Source of the DNA: Periplaneta americana
Lineage: Eukaryota; Arthropoda; Insecta; Blattodea; Blattidae
Assembly: GCF_040183065.1 (NCBI RefSeq)
Contig: NC_091120.1
Span: 176,299,988-176,363,987, forward strand
Reading direction: 5' to 3'
DNA length: 64,000 nt
A model generated the notes under the pieces. It did not search any database. It saw nothing but the letters and a program-made list of their open reading frames with translations, and was not told the origin of the DNA. This document shows, one piece after another, positions 1-10,820 of the stretch (positions within the stretch are counted from its first letter, which is position 1; each line of letters starts with the position of its first letter). The position numbers and the translations under genes are program-made.

Positions 1-1470
1 GAGCTGACATTTTTACAACACATGGGCACATATCTTTTGCTTATGATGTAACAGTAGTTGCTTTGTTAATTCATTTCCTTACAAACATTTTCCATGCGAA
101 TATTTTCAAAATTTTCAATACACTATCTTCAGTAATAAGTATTTACGGTATGTTAGATTTACGAAAACATTCTGTAAGGCTACTAAATAAATAGGCCTAT
201 ATCTGAAAATTTCACTTTTCTATAAAAAAAAATAGCTGAGAAAGTATTCTTTTTGAATAAAAAAAAAAAAACAAACTTGTGAAAAATGAGAATTAAAATT
301 AAAACTTACATTCTTATAATGTACTTATACTTCTCAGATAAATATAAAAATTAACATGGATACAGTTTTAATAATTTCTCTTCCCTTTATCTACAGTATT
401 GGATCAGTGCCGGCCATCCCTATATATAGTTTATAGCTCTACCAAGTGGCATATACTACCTCTTTCGTCTGTTTCTTTCCTTTCCGCTGTAAAGCACTCG
501 GAATCTTTTGAGCTCTAAAGCGCGCTTGCGCCTATGGGCATCAACTGACATGACTGATGTAGAAGATGTAATACTCTTCAATAAATACAAATATTAATTA
601 CGTTTAAACATATTTCTTGCATTAATTAAACTTTTCTAAGATTATGGTTTTTGTCAAACCGGTCCGAAAGCTACAAAAAATTATTACCTAGAATGTAAAT
701 TAACAAGATACATATGAAGCAATCATTACATCTACCTATCCTTGGTTTTCATGAAGTCAATGACGAGACCAACATTTATCTTGTAGTAAATGTATGTATT
801 CAACATACGAATTTTCAAGACAGAGTTATAGAAGCAATATTGATTTTTTTACCTTAAATCGAAAAATGAGATAGCCTATTATACGAAAAGAACCTTACCT
901 TTACTGTTATTCTAATTACCATTGTGTGTCGGCTAGATAAAATATATTTTTCTGTTAGAATGAATGTTTAAAAATAGTTACGAATAAATATTTGACTGTA
1001 CATTTTTCGAGGTAGCCTATTCATGTAACAGACGGCGCACAACTCTTCGAATTTTGACAGAAGTTTATTTCTCTTGCATGATTAAAGATAACTTTCTGTC
1101 GTGGCTAGCCACGATTTTCTGTTGTCTTCGATATGTTTTCAACAATCGGAACAATCTAACAGAAGACTGTCTGAATCGTAAATGAAATCGGTTGTAGGGC
1201 ATCTATTTTATTTTTATTTTATAAAAGTTAACTAAACTTCTGTGAGTTTACAAACGTGGCCTAGAGGATTATTCTTTGAGAAATGTGTTTTATAGTTCTC
1301 AGAAGGTATTAGTGTAGTCAAAATTTTCTGAGGTTTAAAAGCATTTATGCTGCAAATTGGTTTGTGGTCGATTTCGTATATTGTTCGGGCGCATCATTAT
1401 GACGACACCACTTATTTCTTGATGCTGAAGAGGTGGAAAGGGAAAATTTCTGTGAATTGAAGTGTAGGGT
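1..1470. other. Intergenic/intronic AT-rich DNA, nothing recognised
   Basis: No open frame of useful length, no clear terminal repeats and no recognised protein similarity on either strand. It lies downstream of lipase exon 5 on the minus strand, so it is probably intron of that gene. I looked here for the missing lipase C-terminal exons and did not find them. Confidence 0.4.
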
Positions 1471-1477
1471 GAAGTTT

Positions 1478-1653
1478 GGTAATATTGTGATAGTTATTTT
1501 TGAGAATATATTACAATTTTACTGAGCACGAGGAAGATCGGTGTTTTGCGCTAACGTATTAAGGGAATGTTCGTGGACAAGTTTCCGCACAAAACTGGTC
1601 CTTCTCTAACTCGGTAAAATTGTAATAAATTCTCAAAAAGAACTATCACAATA
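1478..1653. repeat. Imperfect inverted repeat
   Basis: Two arms of about 45 bp face each other. The left runs from GGTAATATTGTGATAG into ATTACAATTTTACTGAG; the right runs from CTCGGTAAAATTGTAAT to CTATCACAATA. A further diverged piece of the right arm follows at about 1665-1690. Probably the remains of a MITE or a diverged hairpin; no target duplication was identified. Confidence 0.5.
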
Positions 1654-1889
1654 AGCTATTACTCGTATCACAACATTACCAACCTTTACCGAATGTTTCG
1701 TAAATTGAGGCTACATTATTAATTTTAAATATATGTCGCGGCGTAAATGGAATTTCGCCGACGATTGGTTCAAGGCAACGAGAACGATAACCGATATTTT
1801 GTGGCCTTCTGAATAAAAACAACAGAACTGTAAAATGAAACGAGTGTAGCAAAAATTAAACGTTGTCTAGACACTACATGTACGTCAAG

Positions 1890-2330
1890 TACACAGTGAA
1901 CAGGTGATCGTATGGTGTGCTGTTTCTACTAGAGTCATCATTGATTTCTACTCTATTCAAGATAAAAATGAGGCAGTTATTACATTATGCAGAGACGCAC
2001 AAAACACGGATGGCATTTGGTTTCAACAAGACGGGCCTAAGCCCCATACTGCCAGATATACTCTACGGTTGTTGAGAAGCCTTTTCCCTGACGCTTAATT
2101 TCTGGGTTTGACGATACGCGATATCAACTGGCCGGCTCGATCCCCAGACTTTACAGCTGCTGATCTTTTTTTTTTGTGGAGATACTTCAAAGTAAGGTGT
2201 TTCAAACCAGTCTACACTGTATCCAGGACCCGAAGAACAGAATGCAGGCAGAAGTCCAAAAAATTAACGAAACTACAGGTTTATTGCAACGTGTCACGAA
2301 CTCAAATAATTTTCGAGTAAGATTCAACAA
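1890..2330 (+). pseudogene. Mariner/Tc1-like transposase remnant
   Basis: The fragment starts near MIVWCAVS and continues through IWFQQDGPKPHTARYTL, which is the second catalytic aspartate region (QQDG) of IS630/Tc1/mariner transposases. A stop follows at about 2096. The frame resumes as DINWPARSPDFTAADLFFLW, the SPDxxxxD block with the third acidic residue. The DDE core is thus readable over two frames, but the N-terminal DNA-binding domain and first aspartate are not seen. This is a dead copy. Family placement comes from these motifs; the exact clade was not determined. Confidence 0.8.
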
Positions 2331-2339
2331 ACCATAAGA

Positions 2340-3078
2340 TAGCGAGGGAATCACTTAAAATGTGTTATTTTCTAAGAAATAATAACATACCAATAACTTA
2401 CATTGTTCAAGCCACATCCTGTGTCATTTTTACATTTATAAACCTTATAGGTGATAGAACAGCATGCTGAAATTCATCAGAGCCAACTACCTGATAGTAA
2501 TCGTGAAATGGTAGGACTGTCCTTGTCATTTTATATAGTATAAATGAGTTGCTTCCCTTATGCAGTCTCCGTTTTCTAATACGAATATTTCCCTTAATCT
2601 CAACTAATAATAAAACTGACCTAAATTTTTGTGGTAATTTTCGCCTTTGCAAAAATTATCGCCGTAAACATAATATATAATTAGCTTTACTGAGACAAAA
2701 AATCGCATTTTTGACATTTTTGTTTGTATGTATATCTGTCTGTTTGTTTGTTACCTTTTCACGCAATATTGGCCGAATCGATTTCTATGAAAATTGGTAT
2801 ATAAATTACGTTGGATCCCACTTAAAATTTAGGCTATATGGCATTCAAAATACCTTCTTTGCAAGAGAGATATAAAGAGGACTGAAGGCAATAAATCGAA
2901 ACATCTCTCTTATTATTGATTTTTTTAGAAAAATGTTACATTACAAAAGTTTTTTTAAAAAATGTTTCCGACAAGTTTTATTCCATGCAACATTTTAATA
3001 AAACTGATATTTAAGAGATAGACTATATGAGTTTTAAAATAACAATGCTTTTTTATATCAGTGCCGCCTCAATCACAT
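2340..3078. other. AT-rich DNA with possible transposon tail
   Basis: No gene. The stretch at about 2730-2870 (CACGCAATATTGG, then CCGAATCGATTTCTATGAA) resembles a motif I often associate with old insect DNA transposons, but the termini are not visible and I do not assign it. Confidence 0.25.
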
Positions 3079-3083
3079 TAATA

Positions 3084-3265
3084 CCACAGTCTAGTATATA
3101 CAGTCACGAAGCGTGTGTTTTGAGGGTGCTAGGAACAATGGACTGTGCCGGTAGTATTTCGCATTGTCTGTAATGAGGCGACAGTAGCGATACTAGTGGT
3201 TAGCAACTAACTACAGATGCATATTTGCTACGTATTGAGCTTCGTGACTGTATATACTAGAGTGC
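3084..3265. mobile_element. MITE, CACAGTCTA family (copy 1)
   Basis: A 182-bp element with inverted ends CCACAGTCTAGTATATACAG and CTGTATATACTAGAGTGC (right end slightly decayed). It is flanked by TAATA on both sides (TAATAC on both if the terminal base is counted). The internal sequence is about 85-90% like the copies at 6065-6248, 40383-40559 and 41723-41892. There is no coding capacity. The superfamily is not assigned: CACAG ends recall CMC/Transib-type elements, but the flanking duplication does not fit neatly. Confidence 0.85.
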
Positions 3266-3411
3266 TAATACAATGAAGTGAAAACAAATGACTCTGCGCT
3301 TATTTTAGACGGCCTTGCACAACAAACGGAAGATGTTCAATTAACACTATTGCTATATGCATATCATCGTAAATATAAATGTTTATAAATATTAATAGGC
3401 TATGTAAAGAA

Positions 3412-3536
3412 AGAGGATTTGAGAGAGGTGGGATATGATGATAGAGAATGGATTAATCTTGCTCAGGATAGGGACCAATGGCGGGCTTATGTGAGGGCGG
3501 CAATGAACCTCCGGGTTCCTTAAAAGCCAGTAAGTA
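3412..3536 (+). mobile_element. 5'-truncated RTE-like LINE 3' end
   Basis: Translates as LREVGYDDREWINLAQDRDQ then WRAYVRAAMNLRVP and stop, followed by a GTAA-type tail. The same C-terminus ends the copies at 15814-16535, 33000-33758 and 50653-50825, so this is a dead-on-arrival insertion of the same non-LTR family. Confidence 0.85.
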
Positions 3537-4017
3537 TGTAAAGAGAGAGTGTGTGTTTGTAAGAAGTAATATCTGAATATACTTAAATGATTTGAATAAT
3601 TCTTTCACCATTGGAAAGTGTAGCTGCTCTAGATGGACATAGTCTATATATCAGTACGGTAACTCCAGAGTGAATCGAGGACTGAGTACAAATTTTAAAG
3701 CGCAACACGGCAGAATTAAAACAGATCCTTATGCACAGAGAACTTGATATACTGTCGAAGCATTTTTATCACTTAATTACGTATTTGATGAGCCACAGTA
3801 ACAGATAACCCAACTTAAACTTTATTTAGTCCACATAAAGTGCTAATTTTATACTACTTACATTTTAATTTCTTTTTGCTCACGGAATATAAACGATTTA
3901 TGATCCTTTTACTAATAAATAATACAACTGTAACCTGAATATTTCTGGGAACAAGTACAGCGCAGCGCACGGGTATGGCTAATAACTAATAGGTCTAACG
4001 TAATTTTTAATTGGTTA

Positions 4018-4236
4018 TTGTACGACACGTTTTCAACTGCTATGGTTTTATAGCGTCTGAATGAGAAGGACGTGAAAAATGCTAGCGAAATGAGTCCAGA
4101 ATCCAACGCTGAAAGTTACTCAGCATTTGATCTTACTGGATTGAGGGAAAACCCCAGAAAAACCTCAACTAGGATTTGAACCCGAGCCCTCACGTTTCAC
4201 GGTCAGACATGCTAACCGTTACCCCACAGCGGTGGA
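4018..4236 (-). mobile_element. tRNA-derived SINE (family D), diverged
   Basis: In minus orientation it has a tRNA-like head (a decayed B box opposite GGATTTGAACCCG and an A-box region near 4205-4230). The body includes TAGCGTCTGAATGAGA, GAAATGAGTCCAG and GAGGGAAAACCCC. The same body is in the better-preserved copy at 47727-47957. Confidence 0.75.
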
Positions 4237-4243
4237 TACTATA

Positions 4244-4410
4244 GGTATCCTGCAAGGAAAACTCAGCTCGGACTCCTCGCGGCGCGCATGCTATTCCCCT
4301 TTACTCCCTGCAGTAGGCGTGAGAGCATGCTGGGAACGGGAGCATACGTCATCTGCGCGAGACAGTCACGCCGCTGGTTTCTGCGCACTGAGTTTTCCTT
4401 GTCGGATGCC
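4244..4410. mobile_element. Short MITE with 23-bp inverted ends
   Basis: The left end GGTATCCTGCAAGGAAAACT is inverted at the right end as AGTTTTCCTTGTCGGATGCC. The interior is GC-rich for this window. No convincing target-site duplication. Two overlapping open frames here are by-products of the high GC content and are not reported as genes. Confidence 0.6.
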
Positions 4411-4758
4411 GTAACTTCTGTCCTTTTAAAGACCCCCAAATTTTTCGATACAAATTTATTGACAATTGAGTTATCGGTTGTCACTGTTGTAGGCCTAGCT
4501 GATCTGAAACACAGAAAAATGTTGTGTCGTATAAACTTAGATCTATCACGCTCCATCCGGATGTTATGTTAAATAGAAGCGAGGAATAAAAGTTGAAAGA
4601 CTTCTGAATGCATTCCAGTGGTCTTGAGAAGTGTGAATACGGAAATGTATTGTGGAAATTAAAGTGGAGTAAGAAAGTATGCTTTCGAAGAGTTGATTTT
4701 TTCGCAGATAGAGTAGGAAGAAGAAATAATTGTAATTTATAATAGTAATATACGTTAC

Positions 4759-4863
4759 AAGAGCGGTATGTTGACGTTTTCATGGTCGAGGAAAAGATTG
4801 AAAAAGCGAAACGTAGTTGAGCTTTTTTAATTTCCGAGAACATGAAAACAAACATACCGCTCG
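4759..4863. repeat. Inverted repeat, about 22-bp arms
   Basis: GAGCGGTATGTTGACGTTTT near 4760 faces AAAACAAACATACCGCTC ending near 4862. A related left end (TTACGTTACAAGACCGTTAT) occurs at about 52020. Probably a small terminal-inverted-repeat element. Confidence 0.45.
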
Positions 4864-5735
4864 TGTATCGTACATTATTTTGTGCGAAGATCGTTTATTA
4901 CATACCTGAAAGACGAATTTCTAATTAGTTGCAATGAAATCTCCATGTTGGTTTCTGTTTAATGACGGCAACTTCGGAAAACCAAAATATCTTTCTTCAA
5001 CATTGTTGCTGTAAAATATTTTCTGTGTTTACTATACTCCAGCAGGCCGTGATATACGTCTGTCTTTTTTTCCCCCAGTCTATAAATGCGAACTTAAAAC
5101 AAACGGTAAGGTTATGTAATGATTTATTTTTCATTTTAATATTTTAACAATATTATTTATATAACATATTGCAGTAATAACATCAGCATCTGGAATCTTG
5201 TTGATTTTTTCACGGCTTCCTTAATGTTACTTGTATCAGGAATGCAGTAAGTTTCGTGGAGTAGTAGACTTTACTTAATTTTTGCAAATATTTAAATGCA
5301 ATAATTAACATTGCAATTTAGGTGAAATTGCAGTGGTAAGTTTCCAATTTATAATTATTACTAAGTTAAACGTCTCTAAAAATAATATGTTAAAAGCCTA
5401 AAGTAGTAAAATGAATGTCACGCTTAAGCGGTAAGAAGAGGGAAATTGTTATGTGTGTTACGTTGGGAATAGTGAATGTGGTATTTCACACTTACCGCGT
5501 ATTGGTTCTGTGCGGAAAACAAGCAAGTACGCACGATCTCGCACAAAGGTATGTTTATAAACATCGTGTCCATTGATAAATTGTATGGAAATGTTAATTA
5601 CAGTGAAGAATAAAAAGTGTATATTTATCTTTTATGCATACTGTACTCATTTCTTGACTATCAACTACTTGAAAAAATAGCGTGCACATCTAAAGCTTTA
5701 AAACAGAAGTGAATTTATTGCGTGTAAGATCTTAC
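4864..5735. other. Probable lipase intron sequence
   Basis: AT-rich, without recognisable coding or repeat structure. Because exon 5 ends at 5736 with a donor, this should be the start of the following intron. No matching acceptor plus lipase sequence was found on the minus strand to the left. Confidence 0.4.
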
Positions 5736-5894
5736 CATGTTAAATTGCGCTTCGTCAAATCCGGAAAAGATGAAGATAGTTTCTTCACAGATCTTCTTCT
5801 CGAACGTGACTTGTTCGCAGCCATATTTACCCAGCCATTGAAGGATTTTATTGTGAGGCAGAAATTCTCCCTTTCCGAGGTATTTAGAAATAAA
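5736..5894 (-). CDS. Acid lipase exon 5 (internal)
   Basis: Encodes residues 218-270: FISKYLGKGEFLPHNKILQW through FEKKICEE to FSGFDEAQFNM. GKGEFLPHNK and the cysteine-bearing KKIC...GFDEAQFN block are typical of the lid/cap-following region of acid lipases, corresponding to human FNLCGFD..NFN. The acceptor is GTTTGGTTTCAG before TTTATTTCT and the donor is ATG|GTAAGA. The exon is 159 nt (53 codons) and phase 0 at both ends, which fits the phase-0 end of exon 4. It is less GC-rich than exons 1-4. The next exon was not found in 1-5735. Confidence 0.88.
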
Positions 5895-6064
5895 CTGAAA
5901 CCAAACATCAAGGCATTAGTCACGAATTGCGTTTAATTAATGGAAGTCATGCAAGGTAATTTGAGGAAATATTATTACTTAATAGAATCACTGTACTGAT
6001 ACATCAATATTTCTCAGAGGAATTATGTAAAACATTCAACTTTCTGCACTCTTTGGAAGTAACA

Positions 6065-6248
6065 CCACAGTCCAGTATATACAGTCACGAAGCTTGAGTT
6101 GTGAGGGTGCCAAGAACAATTGACTGTGTCGGTACTATTTCGCATTGTCTGTAATGAGGCGATATTAGCGATCCTAGTGGTTAGCAACTATCTATGGATG
6201 CATATTTATTACGTATTGAGCTTCGTGACTGTATATACTAGACTGCAG
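6065..6248. mobile_element. MITE, CACAGTCTA family (copy 2)
   Basis: A 184-bp element from CCACAGTCCAGTATATACAG to GTATATACTAGACTGCAG, flanked on both sides by TAACA (GTAACAC on both sides if the outermost bases are counted). It lies just upstream of exon 5, in intron 4 of the lipase gene. Confidence 0.88.
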
Positions 6249-6640
6249 TAACACTGTAATTTAAAGTTAATCAAGTACATTGATATCTACGAGTAATTTA
6301 AATTATTTAATTCTCTACTGTACCCGAAGACTGATAAGTTATGAACTTTTGAATAATTCATGCTATGTAAGAAAAATTTCTTAAAGTAAATGTAGTCAGT
6401 AACACATGAAAATGTAGCTAATTGTAAGAAGAATTTAATTTTTTCTTCATTTCTATATTCAGTATCCAATTTTCTGCCCCATATGTCATGCAGTTTTTAG
6501 TCATCGTCTTAAAAATCTGCTTTGTTATTCCACGGATTCAGAAGGAGAAGCTCGACGATTGACTGTGTATTAGGCTACTATAAATCAGATACTTGAGGAA
6601 AGAAGGAAATGTAATATTCTTGAAACACATACATATATTT

Positions 6641-6862
6641 GCTAATATGTTTTCGCGGGATATCAGCCGAGTTAAGATTTTGGAATGCTCCAAGCTTTCG
6701 ACTGCTATCTCTGCAGCCATCTTCAGGGAAGTGATGTCCGAACCGAAAGTCGACTTTCGGTTCGGACATCACTTCCCTGAAGATGGCTGCAGAGATAGCA
6801 GTCGAAAGCTTGGAGCATTCCAAAATCTTAACTCGGCTGATATCCCGCGAAAACATATTAGC
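6641..6862. repeat. Perfect 222-bp palindrome
   Basis: Two 111-bp arms, identical and inverted, meet without a spacer at GAAAGTC|GACTTTC (6751/6752). The arms start GCTAATATGTTTTCGCGGGA and run through the centre to the exact complement. The same translated string appears in a plus and a minus frame, which confirms symmetry. It lies in lipase intron 4. Either a very young foldback element or an assembly artefact. Both overlapping open frames are by-products of the palindrome. Confidence 0.9.
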
Positions 6863-6901
6863 GAACCAACGCCGAGAAAGCCTCAAATCATACATACATA
6901 A

Positions 6902-7010
6902 ATATATTATTCATCGACTATGTGAAGGCCTTTGACAAAGTAAATAGAATTTTTTTAGAACAAAATTGTGAGAAATATTACTCAAGGAAGGCTATTCTCC
7001 TCAATCAATC
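6902..7010 (+). pseudogene. Reverse transcriptase fragment (motif A)
   Basis: Reads ILFIDYVKAFDKVNR, the aspartate-bearing motif A (FxDxxKAFDxV) of LINE reverse transcriptases, and then degrades. No other RT motifs follow, so it is a small relic directly beside the palindrome. Confidence 0.65.
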
Positions 7011-7567
7011 AGATGAATACGAAGTTTATACTACAACACCAATACATGCATTCTATTGTAACGTTTAAATTTTAAACTCAAAATGCATACCTTTAAAACA
7101 GTAGTTGTTAATGCCTTTTAATTACTCTAAGGAGATGATAAATCATTTTTAAGAACATATGTTTTGCTCTTGACGATACCAATTGTAATACTTGAATGAA
7201 TGAATGAACGAACCAATCAATCAATCAATCAATCAGTCATATAAATAAACAATCCATGGAAGAATGAATTAATGAGTCGATGAATGGATGTTTGATTGAT
7301 TGCAGTGAGAGAAGAAGAATTATTGTCAATTAAATGGTAGGCCTACACGATAATAAACGCGTCCTTGCAAGGGCTCTTATAACTCCTGCATGGCTCAATG
7401 TGGTCTGTCTTTGCCGTCCATCCACAAAGAGTGAGAAGCAACTCGAATATTCGTTAAACCGAACACTGAGACACTCCGCGAGATGGAAGAGCTTTGCATA
7501 CTGACTATAGCGCCAGGCGTTCAATAGCAATATATAATTTCTATTTTTCGTAACCGGTTCTGCCTAC
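7011..7567. other. Lipase intron 4, 5' part, with AATC-type simple repeat
   Basis: Contains (GAAT)n and (AATC)n runs at about 7192-7240, and otherwise unremarkable AT-rich DNA between exons 4 and 5. Confidence 0.5.
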
Positions 7568-7811
7568 CTCCAGGTCGCGGGTGAAGGGCGTGAGCAGGCG
7601 GATGGGGCTCTTGACGTGCCCCATGAATGCGACGGGCGCCAGACTCTTCATGAGCTTCACCTTGCGGTTATACTCCGGGCGCTCGGAAGCCATCACGTAG
7701 AACATGGTGGTGCCCATGGAGTGGCCCACGTACACGAGCTCCTTGTGTCCCGTGACCCCCAGCACCCAGTCTATAGCCGCGGGCAAGTCGTACACGCCCA
7801 TCTCGTGAAAG
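7568..7811 (-). CDS. Acid lipase exon 4 (catalytic serine)
   Basis: Encodes residues 137-217: FHEMGVYDLPAAIDWVL through ELVYVGHSMGTT, MASERPEYN and SLAPVAFMGHVKSPIR to RDLE. GHSMG is the GxSxG nucleophile elbow; Ser167 is the predicted catalytic serine. The preceding EMGVYDLPA block is diagnostic of acid/gastric lipases. The acceptor is TTTTTGCAG|C, where C completes the Ser136 codon begun in exon 3 (AG+C). The donor is GAG|GTAGGC. The exon is 244 nt. GC content is far above the flanks, as in the other exons of this gene. The frame runs on for a few codons past the donor into intron, which is why a longer open frame is apparent. Confidence 0.95.
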
Positions 7812-8769
7812 CTGCAAAAAGAATCTGTACATTATTCTAGAACATCTCTCATTAAACCGTCATCTACAGTGTTGCCAGAAACTTTAGAGACACCTTATAA
7901 TTCTTATAAGTTGCTGTCCTGGGCTTAAATTACTAGAGAAACTAACGATGTTTTTAACTGTTGATTAACAATAGGAAAGACTAATTTTTTAGTGCAATTT
8001 CGATATTTATATGATGACTGTTAGTCCTTATAAAGAATTTATAAATTTCTCAAACAAATAAAAAAAATCTTACATTTTCAGTATTAGAGCTGAATATGAA
8101 TGAGTAATTAGCTGGTGCACGATTCTCAACAATTTCGATACCTATCATAGCTCCCAAGTGCATCGTATGTTTTCACCGGTCCCATACTAGTGCTGCTTAT
8201 GATTAGGTTTTTCTCCGGAGCGCTTGTTTGTGCGCTTTCAATCGGAGACCTCCGGTTACTTCCGATTGATGCCGCGCAGGTTGTATATGTGATGTGGCGC
8301 AGACATACACTTTCCGCTGAGCATTCCTTTAATCAGATCAGGTAGTGATTCAGGTCCGCTGACGTCCGCGTATCTTTTAAAATAAGAGTGTAATTTTATG
8401 TTGTTTATTTTCTCTTCTTTATTTACCTCTCTCTCTCTCTTTCTTCGGCTCTTCTTTTTTTCTTGTTTTGCTTGAAGTACTGTGTTAGCTGACATTTTTT
8501 TTTTCTAGTTTTGAAATTCATAGTATATGTGGAAAAGCGTATTAGTTTTATGTCATTGATCAAATTAATAACATTAAAATTAACTGAAAACTAACGCAGA
8601 AGTAAAGCTTTTCAGTAGCTAATGTAAACATTTATAATTTTCCTGGAAACGCTCGTTTATTCACAAACAGTTTTTGTCAATTATTATTCTAATCGGTTTA
8701 GTTTAACGTAAAATATATTAAGGGAGTTTCAGAATGTTACAAACGAAACGTGTGACATCAATGGGTTAA
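7812..8769. other. Lipase intron 3, 3' end; nothing further recognised
   Basis: AT-rich with a (CT)n-like patch near 8425-8445. A 79-codon frame at 8256-8495 on the minus strand shows no recognisable domain and no splice context, so it is not called. Confidence 0.4.
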
Positions 8770-9119
8770 GGGGACACGCTACTGAGTTTTCGTCAATTTT
8801 GGTCAATGTTAAAAGTTAATTTTTTTTTTACTAATGAGCTGTATTGACTAGGAACAAACCCATGCACCATTTCATTGTACGTAGTCTTAGCATCATTTTA
8901 AAAGTTTAAGAAACAAATTATCTTTATATGAGACCCAGATATTTGTTTACTAAAATTATAAACACTTTTTTATATTTTATTTTTTTCCGAGTACATTTTT
9001 CAACATAAAATTTTGAAAATAATTGTGCACATGTAACTCATCAACATCTATTCGATTTTAAAATTTCAAAAGCTTACAATCAAAATTGTGGAGATTAGAA
9101 ATCTCAGTAGCGTGTCCCC
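8770..9119. mobile_element. 350-bp MITE flanked by TTAA
   Basis: Inverted ends GGGGACACGCTACTGAG and CTCAGTAGCGTGTCCCC, each flanked by TTAA (8766-8769, 9120-9123). TTAA duplication is the piggyBac signature, but a TA duplication with a longer end (AGGGGACAC) would equally fit Tc1/mariner. The interior is AT-rich and non-coding. Confidence 0.85.
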
Positions 9120-9123
9120 TTAA

Positions 9124-9990
9124 AGTTTACTGTCCAAAATAATTTATTAAGATTCTTCACCAGACAGGATTGTGATCATTGTATTAAAGGGTGTCAGTAC
9201 TCTTCTAAAACGCGCCACTCTTCCTCTGTAATAAAAAATATAAGCGGATATCAACTTAAGGATAATTGCAATTATATTATTACCATATGTTTCTTTAGTT
9301 TCAGAATGAAACTCAATATTTTAATCTAATAACTCAAGTTGCCTTTTAAATATTCCATATAAGTTATGTATAATTTTTATTGCCTCGAAAGTTACGTTTT
9401 ATAGAAATTTCAAGGCTTGTTTTTCTAGGCGTGTACCTTTGGAACAGTAGAATTAAAGCAGTTAAAAAATCATTTCAAATGTTTTGCGTAATTTTAAAAC
9501 TACGAAAACGATATCACTAATTAATCGTCAATGTGTATCTGAATGGTAATAATTTATTTTTGACAGCAAGTACGAGTACCACAACCGCGGCTCTTAATGT
9601 TAGCCTAAATACCTACATACCTACACTTTAAAATTTTGGTCTACTCAGCGAATCTATCTAACCTGGTCCACGCCATAGAGATGTCCAAATACGGATCTGT
9701 TAGCGTCCTAGGAGCGTTTGGCTTTTCTGGCAACACAATCACCAACTCATATTTCATTTCAAGTAAGCGGCTAATCACTGAAGTTTGGAGTTTCACCTCG
9801 TAACAATATGCTGGATCTATCTTAGGGGGTCCTTTTTTGCTGAAATTCTTCTGCTTTTCAGTTTTTCATTCGCAATGTTACTCTGTCTGCACACAAAACC
9901 ACGAAATTATTTATTAGAACTTTTATATATATAAATCAAAGTAAACACGCTTTTTAAAAGAGTTCAAAAGTGTTTTGAACAGTTAAATTT
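9124..9990. other. Lipase intron 3, no recognised feature
   Basis: AT-rich, with no readable coding or clear terminal repeats. Confidence 0.35.
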
Positions 9991-9997
9991 ACTTACT

Positions 9998-10166
9998 TAT
10001 TTTCTTCAAGTTCGCGATTGTGCGATCGCTTCAAATGGTCTAACAAATTCGAAGTACCACCACCCTTAGAGTAAATTCGCCCACAAAGTTAACAGCGTGT
10101 GACTTTATTACTATCTTCAACTAAATTAAAGAATTTCCATGCGACGGATATACGATTTGGTGCCAT
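9998..10166 (-). pseudogene. BED-type zinc finger of a hAT-like transposase
   Basis: Minus-strand reading: MAPNRISVAWKFFNLVEDSN, then KVTRC-stop-LCGRIYSKG and TSNLLDHLKRSHNREL. The aromatic W..F start, the C-x2-C pair (one residue now a stop) and H-x-x-x-x-x-H spacing match BED fingers at the N-terminus of hAT transposases. The frame ends at GTAAGT, a plausible donor, so this could be a BED exon. No catalytic core was found nearby. GC is high upstream (10170-10310), which may be the 5' end of the same element. Confidence 0.7.
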
Positions 10167-10320
10167 TTTATTCCACTCACAACTGCCCTCAGTCCGTACG
10201 CGCCGATCGTCCTTGAGCTCTACGTCCTCCAACTTCGCTTCGCTCCGAACCACCGCATCCCTCCGTATGTTCCCTGTTCCACCTACGATAGTACCGGAGA
10301 TCACCGGTGGAGAGCTTTAT

Positions 10321-10486
10321 TCGTAATCTCCGATTCCTCCGCGGTAGTAGTCACTCCGATGAGCAGCACTATCCCATACACTGGCAGAAATTTCATGAGA
10401 AAATTTTTCCCCCGTAAGGACTCGAACCAGCGCGCATTCCGTAACGAGAGTCCTAGGCAGGATGCCTTAGTCCACGCCGCGGAACG
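10321..10486 (-). mobile_element. tRNA-derived SINE (family A), 3'-truncated
   Basis: The minus strand shows the head with A-box GCGGCGTGGACTAAGGCATC and B-box GGTTCGAGTCC, then the body ATGAAATTTCTGCCAGTGTA. It matches the head and early body of 20617-21045 but lacks the rest. Near-repeats AGCTTTAT / AGCTTTTAT flank it and may be the target duplication. Confidence 0.8.
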
Positions 10487-10820
10487 ATCCGGACTATAGC
10501 TTTTATTGCGCTGCATGATGCTTTCCATTACACTGGTCTAAAAAAAAAAGAAAAAAAAACTTCTGTCTGCTACTGAGGAAATTGATGCGCTGATTCCAGA
10601 TCTGTAATCAGATTTATCATAGCACGTCAAGTTTTTGAGTTACGGGACTGAAACATTAATTCTAAATCTTACTATTCATTACACACCTATACCGTAAAAC
10701 CAGAGATATAAATTTAGAGCTTAGTGTATGTATTCTTTGTAAATTGTTATATTATATTATTTTAAATACAATTATAAATAGATATACACTTACAATATGT
10801 AGTAAGCACTAAAAACTCTG

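Noticed and set aside
4263..4572. Overlapping frames at 4.2-4.6 kb
   Set aside because: GC-rich MITE interior and flank; frames on both strands, no domain.
1..5735. Missing lipase C-terminal exons in the left end of the window
   Set aside because: Minus-strand reading shows no HTPAG-, catalytic-Asp- or NHLD-like segment with an acceptor; presumed to lie outside.
6578..6901. Two 100-codon frames on opposite strands with the same protein sequence
   Set aside because: They are the two readings of the perfect 222-bp palindrome; no start context, domain or splice sites.
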